Shown here: one piece after another, positions 51,909 to 61,689 of the stretch
Numbering within the stretch: the first letter of the stretch is position 1
How the letters are laid out: each line of letters opens with the position of its first letter
NCBI GenBank assembly: GCA_049610385.1
Contig: JBMYZL010000006.1
Coordinates: 62,001-126,000, forward strand
Length of the DNA stretch: 64,000 nucleotides
Direction: 5' to 3'
DNA from: JBMYZL01 sp049610385
Lineage (GTDB): Bacteria; Bacteroidota; Bacteroidia; Flavobacteriales_D; Sanyastnellaceae
Notes under the pieces: generated by a model
What the model was told of the DNA's origin: nothing
What the model saw: only the letters and a program-made list of their open reading frames with translations
The model's database searches: none
Position numbers and translations under genes: made by a program

Positions 51909-54900
51909 TTACTCACCGCATGAGGTCCCAAATGAACTCAAGAAGGACAGCAAGTCAGGTGTACCAATGGTCCCATCATTGTTGAAGTCTCCTTGACAAG
52001 AGGACGCATTGAATTCACACGTGCCATCATCATCTGTTGCGTTCGAGTTGTAGTTCTCAGCATCGACATAAGTACATCCGAAAACGGTTGCAGTCATGCA
52101 AGAACCATCGTCCTCTCCACTGAATGGATTGAACTCATCAAACATTGGGTTTGTGCAACCCGGGCACAAATCGCAGCTGTTGAAACAGGCTCCTTCTGTG
52201 ATGATGTTGGATGAAACCGTGATGACACGGTTGCCACCATTGCCGCAATCACCCACGCTCTCGTCCATTCCCCAAGCATCACCATTGATGAACTTGTATT
52301 CATACGTGCCTTGGGCCAAAGAAAGGGTGATTTCATAAACCCCGAATCCTGCCAAAGCCACTGGCGTGGTGCCCGGATTCCATCCTTGGAAGCTACCTGC
52401 AATGTGAACTCCCTCTGCGGCCACAGTCTCATTCGACATGTTAACACGGAAAGTCACCAAATAGGAGCATGAACCATCGTCTACGTTGGCCGCTGGATCA
52501 TAATTTTGAGCGTCTGAATCCAAGCAACCATTGTAGTTGCATGTCCCAGCATCAGTTGCATCCGCGTCGTAATTATCTGCGGCTGGGTCTTGGCAACCCA
52601 CAACCTCATTGCAATCCAAAACGCCATCTTCATCTGCGTCCGAATAGTCACAAGCCAAACTCAGGTCACAAGCTGCAGTGAAGTTGCATGCATTTGGGTC
52701 TCCGCAACCTACTGTGAAATTCGCAGCTGGGGCAACCCAAAGATACTGTGGCGCAGGATCGGTGTAAAGCGGGAGCGCCGAAATCCAAACTCCGTTGCTC
52801 TCGTACATGTAAACAATGGTTCCGAACACTTCCAGGCTGATGGATTGTCCGCAGACCGCAAATTGAGTGTTGGAAGCAAGGAACACATTATCTGGCCCAA
52901 TCAGTCCTGAAGGATCTTGGACATCAGATAGATAAAGTGGACCACCTGTTCCGTCACCCAACACGTAAGCCGTGAGGGAAACATTTGGATTGACACCTCC
53001 ATCGGCTTCACAGTTGGCCGCATAGGGCTCAAACTCAGTTCCAGTGAGGGTCAGACCAGCCAACCACATGTTGTCAGGACCAGTAGGCAGGGTCGTGTCC
53101 AAAAAGTCACAGGAACCATCATCCTCATTTGCCGTGCCATCATAATTACACGCAATCGGGCTTGTGCACCCGGGAATGATGGTCGAATTGCCGTCACAAT
53201 CGAAACCTTCTGCAGCGTACTCGCAGCTGCCATCATCCGATGTTGACAATGAATTGTAGTTACAGGCATCCGGGTCAGTACAGCCTGGACCCAGCTCTGC
53301 CAAATCAAGCGACGCAGCCAAACGAGGCGCTGTATAGTCCTGAATGATATCAATCCAGTAATTGGCCTCTGCAGGTCCCATGGTGGGGTTCAATGACAAT
53401 TGTGTCGCAGCTAGAGTTGGGTCGATGGATGACCAGAAATCATAATCCCACCATTCCCATGGAGCGCCATCAAAAGGCTCTGTGGGCTCACCATCTTCAT
53501 AGTTGTTCAACACGGGATACAATCCATCCCATCCGTTGTTGTTCTCGGAGGCAGGGTCGGGAAGACCAAGAGAAGCAAAAGGAGCGTTGTTGTTGTTGGT
53601 GTAACCGTTGATTTCCTCGTGAACATGATATGCACCAGAAACTTCAACCACAAGTTCATTGGTGGTTGGAACCACCAAAACAGCTGTTTCATAGGGTGCG
53701 AATGCATCGTGAGGAGATTGGAAGGATACCATGGGCATGTCGCCTTCGTCCAACCAATTCAAGTCACCGAGTGCACCTCCCATGTTCATCTGGAAATTGA
53801 ATTCAGAGCTATATTCAGTGTGATTCGCCATGCACAACTGGAAACCACCGAGTGAAGCGGGGGCATATGTGTCCGTTGTAGCATCAGGGTTTCCGTGGAT
53901 GGTCTCCACAACCATTGGGATATACGAACCATCTCCTGGATCATACCAGAATTTGGTGATGGGATTGCCCGCATCGTCCAAAATGATATCGTTGTAGTTG
54001 GAAATGGTCGAAGAAGCCAACGTGATGTAACCGCCGGTTCCCTGGCCAAACATGGCAATTTTCGAGCCATCGACTCCCCACGGGTTTCCGTCTTCCGCAA
54101 TCGATTTCCGGAAGTACCGCACCGCAGTCCGGCTGTCTTGAACACCACGATAAGCCGCTTGAATCAACTGAACCGTACGCTCTTGCTGAGTTGCCGCTAG
54201 TGGGTTCCAACCCAAACGATAATCCACAGAAGCCACAACATAACCCATCCGAGCAAAGCGGGAACAAATTTCAACAGCGGCGCTGTCTGTTCGAGTACCT
54301 GTGGTCCCACCATTCACCATTGGAGGCAAAAAGTTGCCTGTGTGAAAGTAAAGAATCAAAGGACGATCCGTCTCGGTGTCACCTGCGGGTTCATAAAGAT
54401 CCAACACCAAATCCTCCGGCGCTGGTGGCAAGTTCTGGAGTGCCGTAAGCACCGTAATGTTCTCCCCATATACAATGCCAGAGGTGACCTCAACGTCATC
54501 AAAGATTTCATCGATGTAGCGCGTACCGGTTTCAAAGGAATCCTCATCCAGAAGACCCATCGCAAGACCCATTCTGGGGGTGTTGTAATCATCAATTTGA
54601 TCAATCCAATACATCGCCTCGGACTCTCCCATGGTGGGATTCATAGACAATTGCTGAGCAGCAACCACCGGGTCGATGGCAGCCACAGCATCATAATCCC
54701 ACCATTGCCAAGGTGCGCTGTCAAAGGGCTCAGTTGGGTTGCCATCCGAATCAAGCTGATTCATAACCGGGAAGAGACCGTCCCATCCATTGTTGACATC
54801 GGATGCTGGATCTTCCAATCCAAAGTCAGCGAATACCGCATTGTTGTTCGTCGCGTAACCATTGATTTCTTCGTGAATGTCATATGCCCCGGAAACTTCC

Positions 54901-55856
54901 ACGACCAATTCATTCGTGGTCGGAACCACAAGTACCGCTGTTTCATACGGGGCGAAAGGGTCATAAGGCGTTTGGAAGGACACCATGGGGATGTCGCCTT
55001 CATCCAACCAATTCAAGTCGCCAAGCGCTCCGCCCATATTCATTTGAAAGTCAAAGTCCGAATCGTAGCCCACGTGATTCGCGATGCAAAGCTGAAATCC
55101 ACCCAACGATGCAGGGGCATACGTATTGGTAGTGGCATCGGGGTCCCCGTGAATGGTTTCGACAACCATTGGGATGAAGGATCCATCTCCTGGATCATAC
55201 CAAAACTTGGGAATGGCGCTACCCGTGTCATCCAGAATGATGTCGTTGTAAGAAGAAATCGCGGATGAAGCCAAGGTGATATATCCCCCTGTTCCCTCTC
55301 CGATCATGCCCACTTTCGTGGGATCAATTCCATATGGATTTCCTTGCTCAGCCTCTGTCATCCGGAAAAAACGAACCGCAGTTCGGCTATCTTGAACGCC
55401 GCGATAGGCCGCTTGAATCAGCTGGACGGTTCTTTCTTGCTGCGTAGCTGCCAATGGGTTCCAACCCAAGCGATAGTCCACAGCCGCAACAACGTATCCT
55501 TTCTTGGCATATCGCGTGCACATTTCGACCACAGAGTTGTCCGTTTTGGTTCCCAATGCACTACCATTCACAAAAGGAGGCAGAAAATTACCTGTGTGGA
55601 AATAAAGCAGCAGAGGGCGATTGGTTTCTGTGTCTCCCGTGGGTTCGTATATGTCCATCAAGAGATCTTCCGGCATCGGTGGCAAATTCTGAAGGGCTGT
55701 GATGACGGTGATGTTTTCACCATAAACCACGTCCGACGTGACGGTAACGTCTTCAAAAATTTCGTCTAAGTAGCGCGTCTGCGCTTGAGCTTGCGTGATT
55801 GCAATCGTAATCAACGCTGCCCACATGAGCAATTTCTTCATGCGAATAGTATTCAT
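51909..55856 (-). CDS. Exported protein: two esterase-like domains, GCTDP repeats, CBM-like domain
   Basis: 1315 residues. Signal peptide ending ITQAQAQ. Residues ~27-444 and ~445-862 are tandem copies of an alpha/beta-hydrolase-like domain (period 418 codons). Each has the YFHTGNFLPP oxyanion-type segment and VDYRLGWNPLAATQQERTVQ. The elbow reads GEGTGGY (copy 1) and GQGTGGY (copy 2): Gly where the nucleophilic Ser should be. Then come about seven Cys-rich repeats (GCTDPDACNY ... DDGSC), a carbohydrate-binding CBM48/20-like domain (FRVNMSNETVAAEGVHIAGS) and a dockerin-like tail (NNDGTIGTPDLLSFLSSFG). Likely surface-attached; binding rather than hydrolysis is suggested. ATG 55856 or 55841. 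Confidence 0.8.
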   Translation of the reverse strand: MNTIRMKKLLMWAALITIAITQAQAQTRYLDEIFEDVTVTSDVVYGENITVITALQNLPPMPEDLLMDIYEPTGDTETNRPLLLYFHTGNFLPPFVNGSALGTKTDNSVVEMCTRYAKKGYVVAAVDYRLGWNPLAATQQERTVQLIQAAYRGVQDSRTAVRFFRMTEAEQGNPYGIDPTKVGMIGEGTGGYITLASSAISSYNDIILDDTGSAIPKFWYDPGDGSFIPMVVETIHGDPDATTNTYAPASLGGFQLCIANHVGYDSDFDFQMNMGGALGDLNWLDEGDIPMVSFQTPYDPFAPYETAVLVVPTTNELVVEVSGAYDIHEEINGYATNNNAVFADFGLEDPASDVNNGWDGLFPVMNQLDSDGNPTEPFDSAPWQWWDYDAVAAIDPVVAAQQLSMNPTMGESEAMYWIDQIDDYNTPRMGLAMGLLDEDSFETGTRYIDEIFDDVEVTSGIVYGENITVLTALQNLPPAPEDLVLDLYEPAGDTETDRPLILYFHTGNFLPPMVNGGTTGTRTDSAAVEICSRFARMGYVVASVDYRLGWNPLAATQQERTVQLIQAAYRGVQDSRTAVRYFRKSIAEDGNPWGVDGSKIAMFGQGTGGYITLASSTISNYNDIILDDAGNPITKFWYDPGDGSYIPMVVETIHGNPDATTDTYAPASLGGFQLCMANHTEYSSEFNFQMNMGGALGDLNWLDEGDMPMVSFQSPHDAFAPYETAVLVVPTTNELVVEVSGAYHVHEEINGYTNNNNAPFASLGLPDPASENNNGWDGLYPVLNNYEDGEPTEPFDGAPWEWWDYDFWSSIDPTLAATQLSLNPTMGPAEANYWIDIIQDYTAPRLAASLDLAELGPGCTDPDACNYNSLSTSDDGSCEYAAEGFDCDGNSTIIPGCTSPIACNYDGTANEDDGSCDFLDTTLPTGPDNMWLAGLTLTGTEFEPYAANCEADGGVNPNVSLTAYVLGDGTGGPLYLSDVQDPSGLIGPDNVFLASNTQFAVCGQSISLEVFGTIVYMYESNGVWISALPLYTDPAPQYLWVAPAANFTVGCGDPNACNFTAACDLSLACDYSDADEDGVLDCNEVVGCQDPAADNYDADATDAGTCNYNGCLDSDAQNYDPAANVDDGSCSYLVTFRVNMSNETVAAEGVHIAGSFQGWNPGTTPVALAGFGVYEITLSLAQGTYEYKFINGDAWGMDESVGDCGNGGNRVITVSSNIITEGACFNSCDLCPGCTNPMFDEFNPFSGEDDGSCMTATVFGCTYVDAENYNSNATDDDGTCEFNASSCQGDFNNDGTIGTPDLLSFLSSFGTSCGE
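52011..53294 (-). repeat. Seven GCTDP...DDGSC repeats (protein level)
   Basis: Inside the exported protein. The consensus is GC(T/Q/L)D, AxNY(N/D), then DDG(S/T)C. At least one unit is degenerate, and a CBM-like domain separates the fifth and sixth. Such repeats are common in secreted proteins of marine Flavobacteriales. Confidence 0.8.
53271..55778 (-). repeat. Tandem duplication, period 1254 bp
   Basis: Two direct copies of an esterase-like domain in one reading frame. A 37-residue block is identical in protein in both copies, yet its DNA differs at many synonymous positions, so the duplication is not recent. Confidence 0.85.
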
Positions 55857-55974
55857 GGGTTCGTCCCAACAGTTTGCTGGAAATGTACGAAAAATTCCAC
55901 ACAATCGTGTATGAATCACACTTTTTTCGCGATGAAGCCCTTTTTTGTTTCGGCTGAGCGAAACACTCCTCGCA

Positions 55975-58857
55975 TCATTTTCTGTGGTTGAAATCGTAGA
56001 CTGCTGAAACGTACATCAACCGCCCCACAGATGGGCCGCCATATGTCTCAATGTGAATGTTGGACAGCAAGTTAGACCCGCCAACTTTGAAAGTGGTGTG
56101 GAGCCTTTCGATGTTGGCGCTGATTTGCGCATCCAACAAATCAAACGTAGGCACAAAGCCTGTGAATTGAGGAGAACCTTCAAACAAGAATCCTTCCACC
56201 CACTTATAATTGAGGCCAAATCCCCAAGTCGATCGCCCTTTCAATTTCAAATCCCGAGCACTAAAAGAGACATTGAACTTGTGCTCAGGTGTATTGAAAG
56301 CCGGAATGATGGGATCATCTTCCTCCGCCTTGAGCAATTGGTTCCAGCTGTAATTTCCAGCTAACATGAATTGATTGTCAATGTAATAGTTGAGGCCAAT
56401 GGAAAATCCTTGTGTTGTGACTTCGTTCACAGAATTGGCTGCATATCGATAGACATCCACTCCCGTCACCGCATTTTGAAAATCCTCGTTTTCAAACAAC
56501 ACATCCAAACCGATGTTGTACCCGATGAAATGGTTGTATCGGCTGAAGTAGTAGCCAGCATCCATGTAGACTTTCTCGCCCAGCGTCGTTCGATACCCCG
56601 CTTCAATGGTTCTGACTTGCTCAGGGCGCAAAGGAGCAATGTCAAAATATTCCAATGTATCCAGGTTCCCGAAAGGCAGTCCGTTGGCTGTGGAAATGGA
56701 GTTCCGGTAATTCACAAAGCTTTCCAAGTCCACTCTATCTGTAGCCCCGTTCAGGTTGCCCACCAAAGTGGCGGGCCCTACATCCAAAAAGAGGTATTGG
56801 TCTGCCAATGTTGGGTTTCGCAAAGCCGAGCTGAATGACAACCGGAAATAGTCGTTTTCTGCCGGCTTGTAAACCAATGACGCTGCTGGTGAAAATACCC
56901 AATCAAAATTCTGATTCTTGTCCGCTCTCAGGGTTGCGGTCGCAATCATTTTGTCCTCCATCAGACGCTTGTTCATGCCCGCATAGGCTCCAAATTCACT
57001 GTTGGTGATTACCACGCCAGCGGTATCACTGAAAATCGTTCCATCACTGTTCGGGGTGTAACGGCGGAAATTGGCTCCCACCCTCAATTCGTCAGCAAAC
57101 GAAGGCTCGAAGACATATTCACCATGGAGGTGAACCAAACTCGACCGATCGAAGAATCGTGTCCCCCGCTCTTCATCATTGTTCTTGCTGGATGTGATGC
57201 GATCGAAAGCCTCTTGAAATTCCGGCGTACCGGGCGTCAAGTGGCCCAGGGGCTCCGTGGCGACGTCCCCCAATCCCGCATAGCCCGCATTGGTCCATGC
57301 TTCAACCATGTCATGCCAAATGAACAAGGAGTCTTGATTCGCAGCATACCAGTTTTCAATGGCACCATCCTCGTAGCCGAAAATGGGGAATCCGAAATCC
57401 GGATCGACACCGATTTGGACCAAATCAGGCCAAGTTTGGTTGATGCCAGGGACAATGCTGTCGACCCAATAACGGTAGTAAACCTTGGAGTAATTGTAAT
57501 CTGAACGCGTTTCTTCCTGCAAGCGCAAAGCCGTGGCATAAGGGTCGAATGAATTGCCAGCATCTTCACTTGTTCTGTAGCCCCGTAAAAACCATTTGCC
57601 TGGCTTTTTCAATTCAACTTTGTGCTGATAGAACTCAATGTCTCGCAAGCTGAATCGGTTGTCACCTTGGTAAACCGTGGTGCCAAAGCCCGAGGAAAAC
57701 CCGTAAACCAGTTCTGGCGATTCATAGGTGGCATCGGGATCCAAGCGCCAATGGATGGCTGTGCTTAATTTCAGGTTTTCAGTTCCATAATCCACCAAAT
57801 CTGCCTCGCGGTAACCTGTCCTGAAAAATCCACCCAGCCCTCGCGCATTCGTGGAATTGTCACCACTGAAATCAAATACCGGTCGGTATTCGTCTCCGTA
57901 TACATTCACAGCATCGAAGCCCCCGGCATTCGTGGTTCCGAACAAGGAACCTTCTACTGGGTCTTCATTGGTGGCTTGCCAGTCATCCGCTGAAAATCGA
58001 AAGGCATTCACCTTGAAACCCACCACGGGATGGCCATTGTCATTGACTGTGAAATCTGCATAACGGAGGGCGATTTCATTCAAGTTGCGCTCACCAGATT
58101 TGGCTGAAAAGGCAATGCCCGGGAATTGATAAGGCGATTTGGTCTCCATGGAAACCACCCCATTGAATGCCCCGGGGCCATAAAACGCAGAGGAGGCTCC
58201 TGCGACGATGTCCACGCTTTTTACATCCAAATCCGAAGCCCCTAAGAAATTGCCCAGCGAAAAGTTCAATCCTGGACTTTGGTTGTCAATGCCATCTATC
58301 AATTGCAGAGAACGAACGGGGGATGTGGAATTGAATCCGCGGGTATTGATGATTTTGAATCCAAGACTCGCAGAAGTCACGTCCACACCTTTCAAGTTGC
58401 CCAACCCCTCATAAAAATTCCCCGATGGGGCTTCTTTGATGGCCAGGACATCCATGGACTCAACAGTAAGCGGCGCTTGTTTTTGCTTTTCACTGATTCG
58501 ATCTCCCACAACTTCTGCAGCATCAATCAGGATCTGATCTGCAGACAATTTGATTTCCAACTCTGCTGAGGCATCGGCCACAGGAATTTCCCGGGTTTGG
58601 TACCCGATGAAACTTACCAGGAGGGTGGTGGGCAGCGCTGCCACATCGATGCGGAATCTTCCATCAAAATCTGTGGTCACACCTTTTGTCGTGCCTTTCA
58701 CCAACACATTTGCGGAAAAGATGGGATCCCCCAAATCCCCATCCAACACTTGACCGCGAATGGCCACTTGTGCAACCGCAGATTGCACCACTAAGAACAA
58801 AAGACAAGTCAAAACAACTCGGCCGTGAAGCCGAAACGGGAGGATCATTCGCTGCAT
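55975..58857 (-). CDS. TonB-dependent receptor with carboxypeptidase-like domain
   Basis: 960 residues. Signal peptide ending QSAVAQ, then a CarboxypepD_reg-like domain (VAIRGQVLDGDLGDPIFSAN ... TDFDGRFRID ... SFIGYQTREIPV), a plug (SAFYGPGAFNGVVSMET) and a large barrel ending AVYDFNHRK. It lies 118 bases upstream of the duplicated esterase-like protein on the same strand, a receptor/exported-protein pair that suggests shared substrate uptake. ATG 58857 is preferred over upstream TTG codons; ATG 58848 is possible. Confidence 0.9.
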   Translation of the reverse strand: MQRMILPFRLHGRVVLTCLLFLVVQSAVAQVAIRGQVLDGDLGDPIFSANVLVKGTTKGVTTDFDGRFRIDVAALPTTLLVSFIGYQTREIPVADASAELEIKLSADQILIDAAEVVGDRISEKQKQAPLTVESMDVLAIKEAPSGNFYEGLGNLKGVDVTSASLGFKIINTRGFNSTSPVRSLQLIDGIDNQSPGLNFSLGNFLGASDLDVKSVDIVAGASSAFYGPGAFNGVVSMETKSPYQFPGIAFSAKSGERNLNEIALRYADFTVNDNGHPVVGFKVNAFRFSADDWQATNEDPVEGSLFGTTNAGGFDAVNVYGDEYRPVFDFSGDNSTNARGLGGFFRTGYREADLVDYGTENLKLSTAIHWRLDPDATYESPELVYGFSSGFGTTVYQGDNRFSLRDIEFYQHKVELKKPGKWFLRGYRTSEDAGNSFDPYATALRLQEETRSDYNYSKVYYRYWVDSIVPGINQTWPDLVQIGVDPDFGFPIFGYEDGAIENWYAANQDSLFIWHDMVEAWTNAGYAGLGDVATEPLGHLTPGTPEFQEAFDRITSSKNNDEERGTRFFDRSSLVHLHGEYVFEPSFADELRVGANFRRYTPNSDGTIFSDTAGVVITNSEFGAYAGMNKRLMEDKMIATATLRADKNQNFDWVFSPAASLVYKPAENDYFRLSFSSALRNPTLADQYLFLDVGPATLVGNLNGATDRVDLESFVNYRNSISTANGLPFGNLDTLEYFDIAPLRPEQVRTIEAGYRTTLGEKVYMDAGYYFSRYNHFIGYNIGLDVLFENEDFQNAVTGVDVYRYAANSVNEVTTQGFSIGLNYYIDNQFMLAGNYSWNQLLKAEEDDPIIPAFNTPEHKFNVSFSARDLKLKGRSTWGFGLNYKWVEGFLFEGSPQFTGFVPTFDLLDAQISANIERLHTTFKVGGSNLLSNIHIETYGGPSVGRLMYVSAVYDFNHRK

Positions 58858-58961
58858 GGGTCTGTGATTTCGGATCAATGCGAACACCGAAATAAGTACA
58901 ATTCCGGACAACCTTGTACCGAGGACATGTTTTTTTTCAATTCACATTTCAAATTCGAAAA

Positions 58962-59204
58962 TCAATCCTTCTGTGAATCAACAAGAAACACTTCAATTTG
59001 AATTTGGTCATCAATCCTAACGACATCTCCCGCACGAATTTTTCGACGCTTGCGGAATTCAGGCTCATTTTCCTCATTGACGGTGATCCGCCCTTCCTCC
59101 ACCATCCACTTCGCATCGCCACCCGTCGCCGCATTTCCCGTTGCCTTCAGCAACTGGAGCAGGTCAATGAATGGGGTTCTCAATTCGAAACGTTCAACCG
59201 TCAT
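58962..59204 (-). CDS. S4 domain RNA-binding protein
   Basis: 80 residues, a single S4 domain (FIDLLQLLKATGNAATGGDA ... VNEENEPEFRKRRKIRAGDV), like YbcJ. Probably binds structured RNA; target unknown. It follows the E1 dehydrogenase gene by 19 bases. Confidence 0.88.
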   Translation of the reverse strand: MTVERFELRTPFIDLLQLLKATGNAATGGDAKWMVEEGRITVNEENEPEFRKRRKIRAGDVVRIDDQIQIEVFLVDSQKD

Positions 59205-59223
59205 GGCGGACCTATTCAGGCGT

Positions 59224-61644
59224 TCAAACCAAGGACGGAAAACGTTCAGGCTCCGATTCCGACATCATCTCATACACCGCTTCGACGATGTCCTCCCGAC
59301 TCGGTTTGCTGAAATAATCCCCGTCTGAACCATAAGGCGGTAAATGTGACTGCGCTGTCAAAGTTTTCGGCTGGCAGTCCAAATGACGGTAACCGTTTTG
59401 GCGTGAAACAATGGCATCCAACAGATATGCTGAGGCGCCTCCGGGCACATCTTCATCCACAATCAACAACCTGTTGGTGCGAGCAACAGAAGCCACACAA
59501 ATGCCTGTCCTGTCGAAGGGCAGCAAGGTTTGGGCATCAATCAACTCTACGGAAATGCCAAATTGAGCCTGCAGGAACGCAGCAGCTTGCTCTGCAATGT
59601 TGCATGTAGAGCCATAGGACACAACCGTAACATCCGTCCCTGAGCGAACCACCTCGCAGATGCCCAATGGAACCTTGAAATCACCCAAGTTCTTGGGCAT
59701 TTTTTCTTTCGACCGGTAGCCATTCAAGCACTCCACGACCAACGCAGGCTCTTCAGCAGACAACAAGGTGTTGTACATCCCGGCGGCTTTCGTCATGTTT
59801 CGTGGCACACAAACATACATCCCTCGAAGACTGTGAATCACCGCTCCCATTGGGGAACCACTGTGCCAAATGCCCTCAAGCCGATGCCCACGTGTACGAA
59901 CGATGACCGGTGCTTTTTGCCCACCTGCCGTTCTGTATCGAACCGTGGCAGCATCATCACGCAGGATTTGCAGGCAATAATAGAGGTAGTCCAAATATTG
60001 TATTTCTGCAATCGGGCGGAACCCACGCATGGAGAGGCCGATGCCTTGGCCCGCAATGGTCGCCTCTCGAATGCCTGTATCTGAAACGCGACTGGGACCG
60101 AACTCCGCCTGCATGCCCTCCATCACTTGGTTAACCCCTCCGATTTTGCCGGTGTCCTCCCCGAAAGTGATCACTTTTGGGTTGCGCTTGAAGATTTCAC
60201 GGAAATTCTGCTGTAAAATTACCCGCCCATCCACCATTTCTGGCTCTTCCGGGTATTCGACCGAAACGGCTTCAATGGCCAACGCACTGTCAGCATGCTG
60301 ACTGTAGAGATGATCGGAGTACCGTTGTCGATTGACCTCTTGTTGTGCCTCCAGCCATTGCAACAGAGCCTTTCGAGCTGAAGGGACAGGCTTCAGTGTA
60401 GCCGTCAGCATGAGGGCCTCTCTTGCGATCTTGTGAATTTCTGCACGACCCGGATCTATGGATTGAATCAGCGATTGATGCAAATCCGACACCGGATCAC
60501 CCAACTGATTGAGCAAAATGCCTGCCGCATCGCGCTCTGCTTCAATCGGGGCACGAAAGGCGGTCCAAGCGGCCTTTTGATCAGCCCGAACGGATTTTTT
60601 GCTGTTTTTTCGGATTGCCTCAAGTTCATCCGCTGTCGCAGCCCCTTCGAGGGCAATGAATTTGGCAAACTGACTCAAGCAGTCATATTCCTGCGCCCAG
60701 GCCATTCGCTCAGGCGATTTGTATCGTTCATGTGATCCTGAAGTGGAGTGTCCTTGGGGTTGGGTCATTTCTTCCACATGCACCAAAACTGGCACATGTT
60801 CTTCACGACATCGCCGAGTGGCTTCATCATAAGTAGCAACAAGGGCAGGATAATCCCAACCTTTCACCTGAAAAATGAGCATCCCGTTGCTGCCATCACT
60901 AATTTCAAATCCCCTGAGGGCGTCTGAAATGCTCGCCTTCGTGGTTTGGTATTCTTTGGGTACGGATATGCCATAACCATCGTCCCACACATTCATCAAC
61001 AAGGGAACTTGAAGGACACAAGCAGCATTCATGGTCTCCCAAAAAGGACCTTCTGAGGTGCTGGCGTCTCCAATGGTGCCAATGGCAATTTCTTGCCCAT
61101 CGGTGGTATACCCCGTGGCCAACTGAGCCGCTTCAGGCATCGCCTTATACAGTTTTGATGCTTGTGCCAGACCCAGCAATCGCGGCATTTGCCCGCCTGT
61201 TGGAGAAATGTCCGCCGAACTGTTAACTTGATCCAAATGGCTCAACCAACGGCCATCCTCATCCAGAAACCGGGTGGCAAAATGCCCCCCCATTTGCCGA
61301 CCGCCACTGGTGGGTTCATGCTGCAAATCCGTATCGGCATACAAAGCCGCGAAATACTGCCTCACATTCAGAAGCCCCAAGGCCATCATCAAGGTTTGAT
61401 CCCGATAATAACCACTCCTCCAATCACCTGGCTTCAGGAATTTCGCAAGCGCGAGTTGAGCCAATTCCTTGCCATCCCCAAAAATGCCAAATTTGGCCTT
61501 GCCACCCAAGACTTCCTTCCTTCCCAAAAGTGAAGCCTCTCGACTGATGCAGCCCAAGCGGAAATCCTCAAGAATCAACGACCGGAAATCACCTTCCTGG
61601 ATGGACTTGGTCGGCGCTGTTGATGGATTGTGGGCTTCATTCAT
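59224..61644 (-). CDS. Fused alpha/beta 2-oxoacid dehydrogenase E1 component
   Basis: 806 residues. The first ~400 are the TPP-binding alpha-type part (TIGDASTSEGPFWETMNAAC then the NVWDDGYGISVP TPP motif). The last ~350 are the beta-type part (NPKVITFGEDTGKIGGVNQV, DTGIREATIAGQGIGLSM, LLIVDEDVPGGASAYLLDAI). Fused E1 enzymes decarboxylate pyruvate-like or branched-chain 2-oxoacids; substrate not resolved. TATTTTCG ends four bases before the ATG. Confidence 0.88.
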   Translation of the reverse strand: MNEAHNPSTAPTKSIQEGDFRSLILEDFRLGCISREASLLGRKEVLGGKAKFGIFGDGKELAQLALAKFLKPGDWRSGYYRDQTLMMALGLLNVRQYFAALYADTDLQHEPTSGGRQMGGHFATRFLDEDGRWLSHLDQVNSSADISPTGGQMPRLLGLAQASKLYKAMPEAAQLATGYTTDGQEIAIGTIGDASTSEGPFWETMNAACVLQVPLLMNVWDDGYGISVPKEYQTTKASISDALRGFEISDGSNGMLIFQVKGWDYPALVATYDEATRRCREEHVPVLVHVEEMTQPQGHSTSGSHERYKSPERMAWAQEYDCLSQFAKFIALEGAATADELEAIRKNSKKSVRADQKAAWTAFRAPIEAERDAAGILLNQLGDPVSDLHQSLIQSIDPGRAEIHKIAREALMLTATLKPVPSARKALLQWLEAQQEVNRQRYSDHLYSQHADSALAIEAVSVEYPEEPEMVDGRVILQQNFREIFKRNPKVITFGEDTGKIGGVNQVMEGMQAEFGPSRVSDTGIREATIAGQGIGLSMRGFRPIAEIQYLDYLYYCLQILRDDAATVRYRTAGGQKAPVIVRTRGHRLEGIWHSGSPMGAVIHSLRGMYVCVPRNMTKAAGMYNTLLSAEEPALVVECLNGYRSKEKMPKNLGDFKVPLGICEVVRSGTDVTVVSYGSTCNIAEQAAAFLQAQFGISVELIDAQTLLPFDRTGICVASVARTNRLLIVDEDVPGGASAYLLDAIVSRQNGYRHLDCQPKTLTAQSHLPPYGSDGDYFSKPSREDIVEAVYEMMSESEPERFPSLV

Positions 61645-61648
61645 GAGG

Positions 61649-61656
61649 CGAAAATA
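61649..61656 (-). promoter_or_regulatory. Candidate -7 box of the E1 dehydrogenase gene
   Basis: TATTTTCG on the minus strand, ending four bases before ATG 61644. The flanks resemble the PspC-like promoter. Confidence 0.5.
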
Positions 61657-61689
61657 GGCATTCTCCTGCCGAATGTGTCGGGAACAGGG

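Noticed and set aside
52000..53300. Possible CRISPR or DNA tandem repeat
   Set aside because: The repetition is at protein level (GCTDP units) with diverged DNA and uneven spacing.
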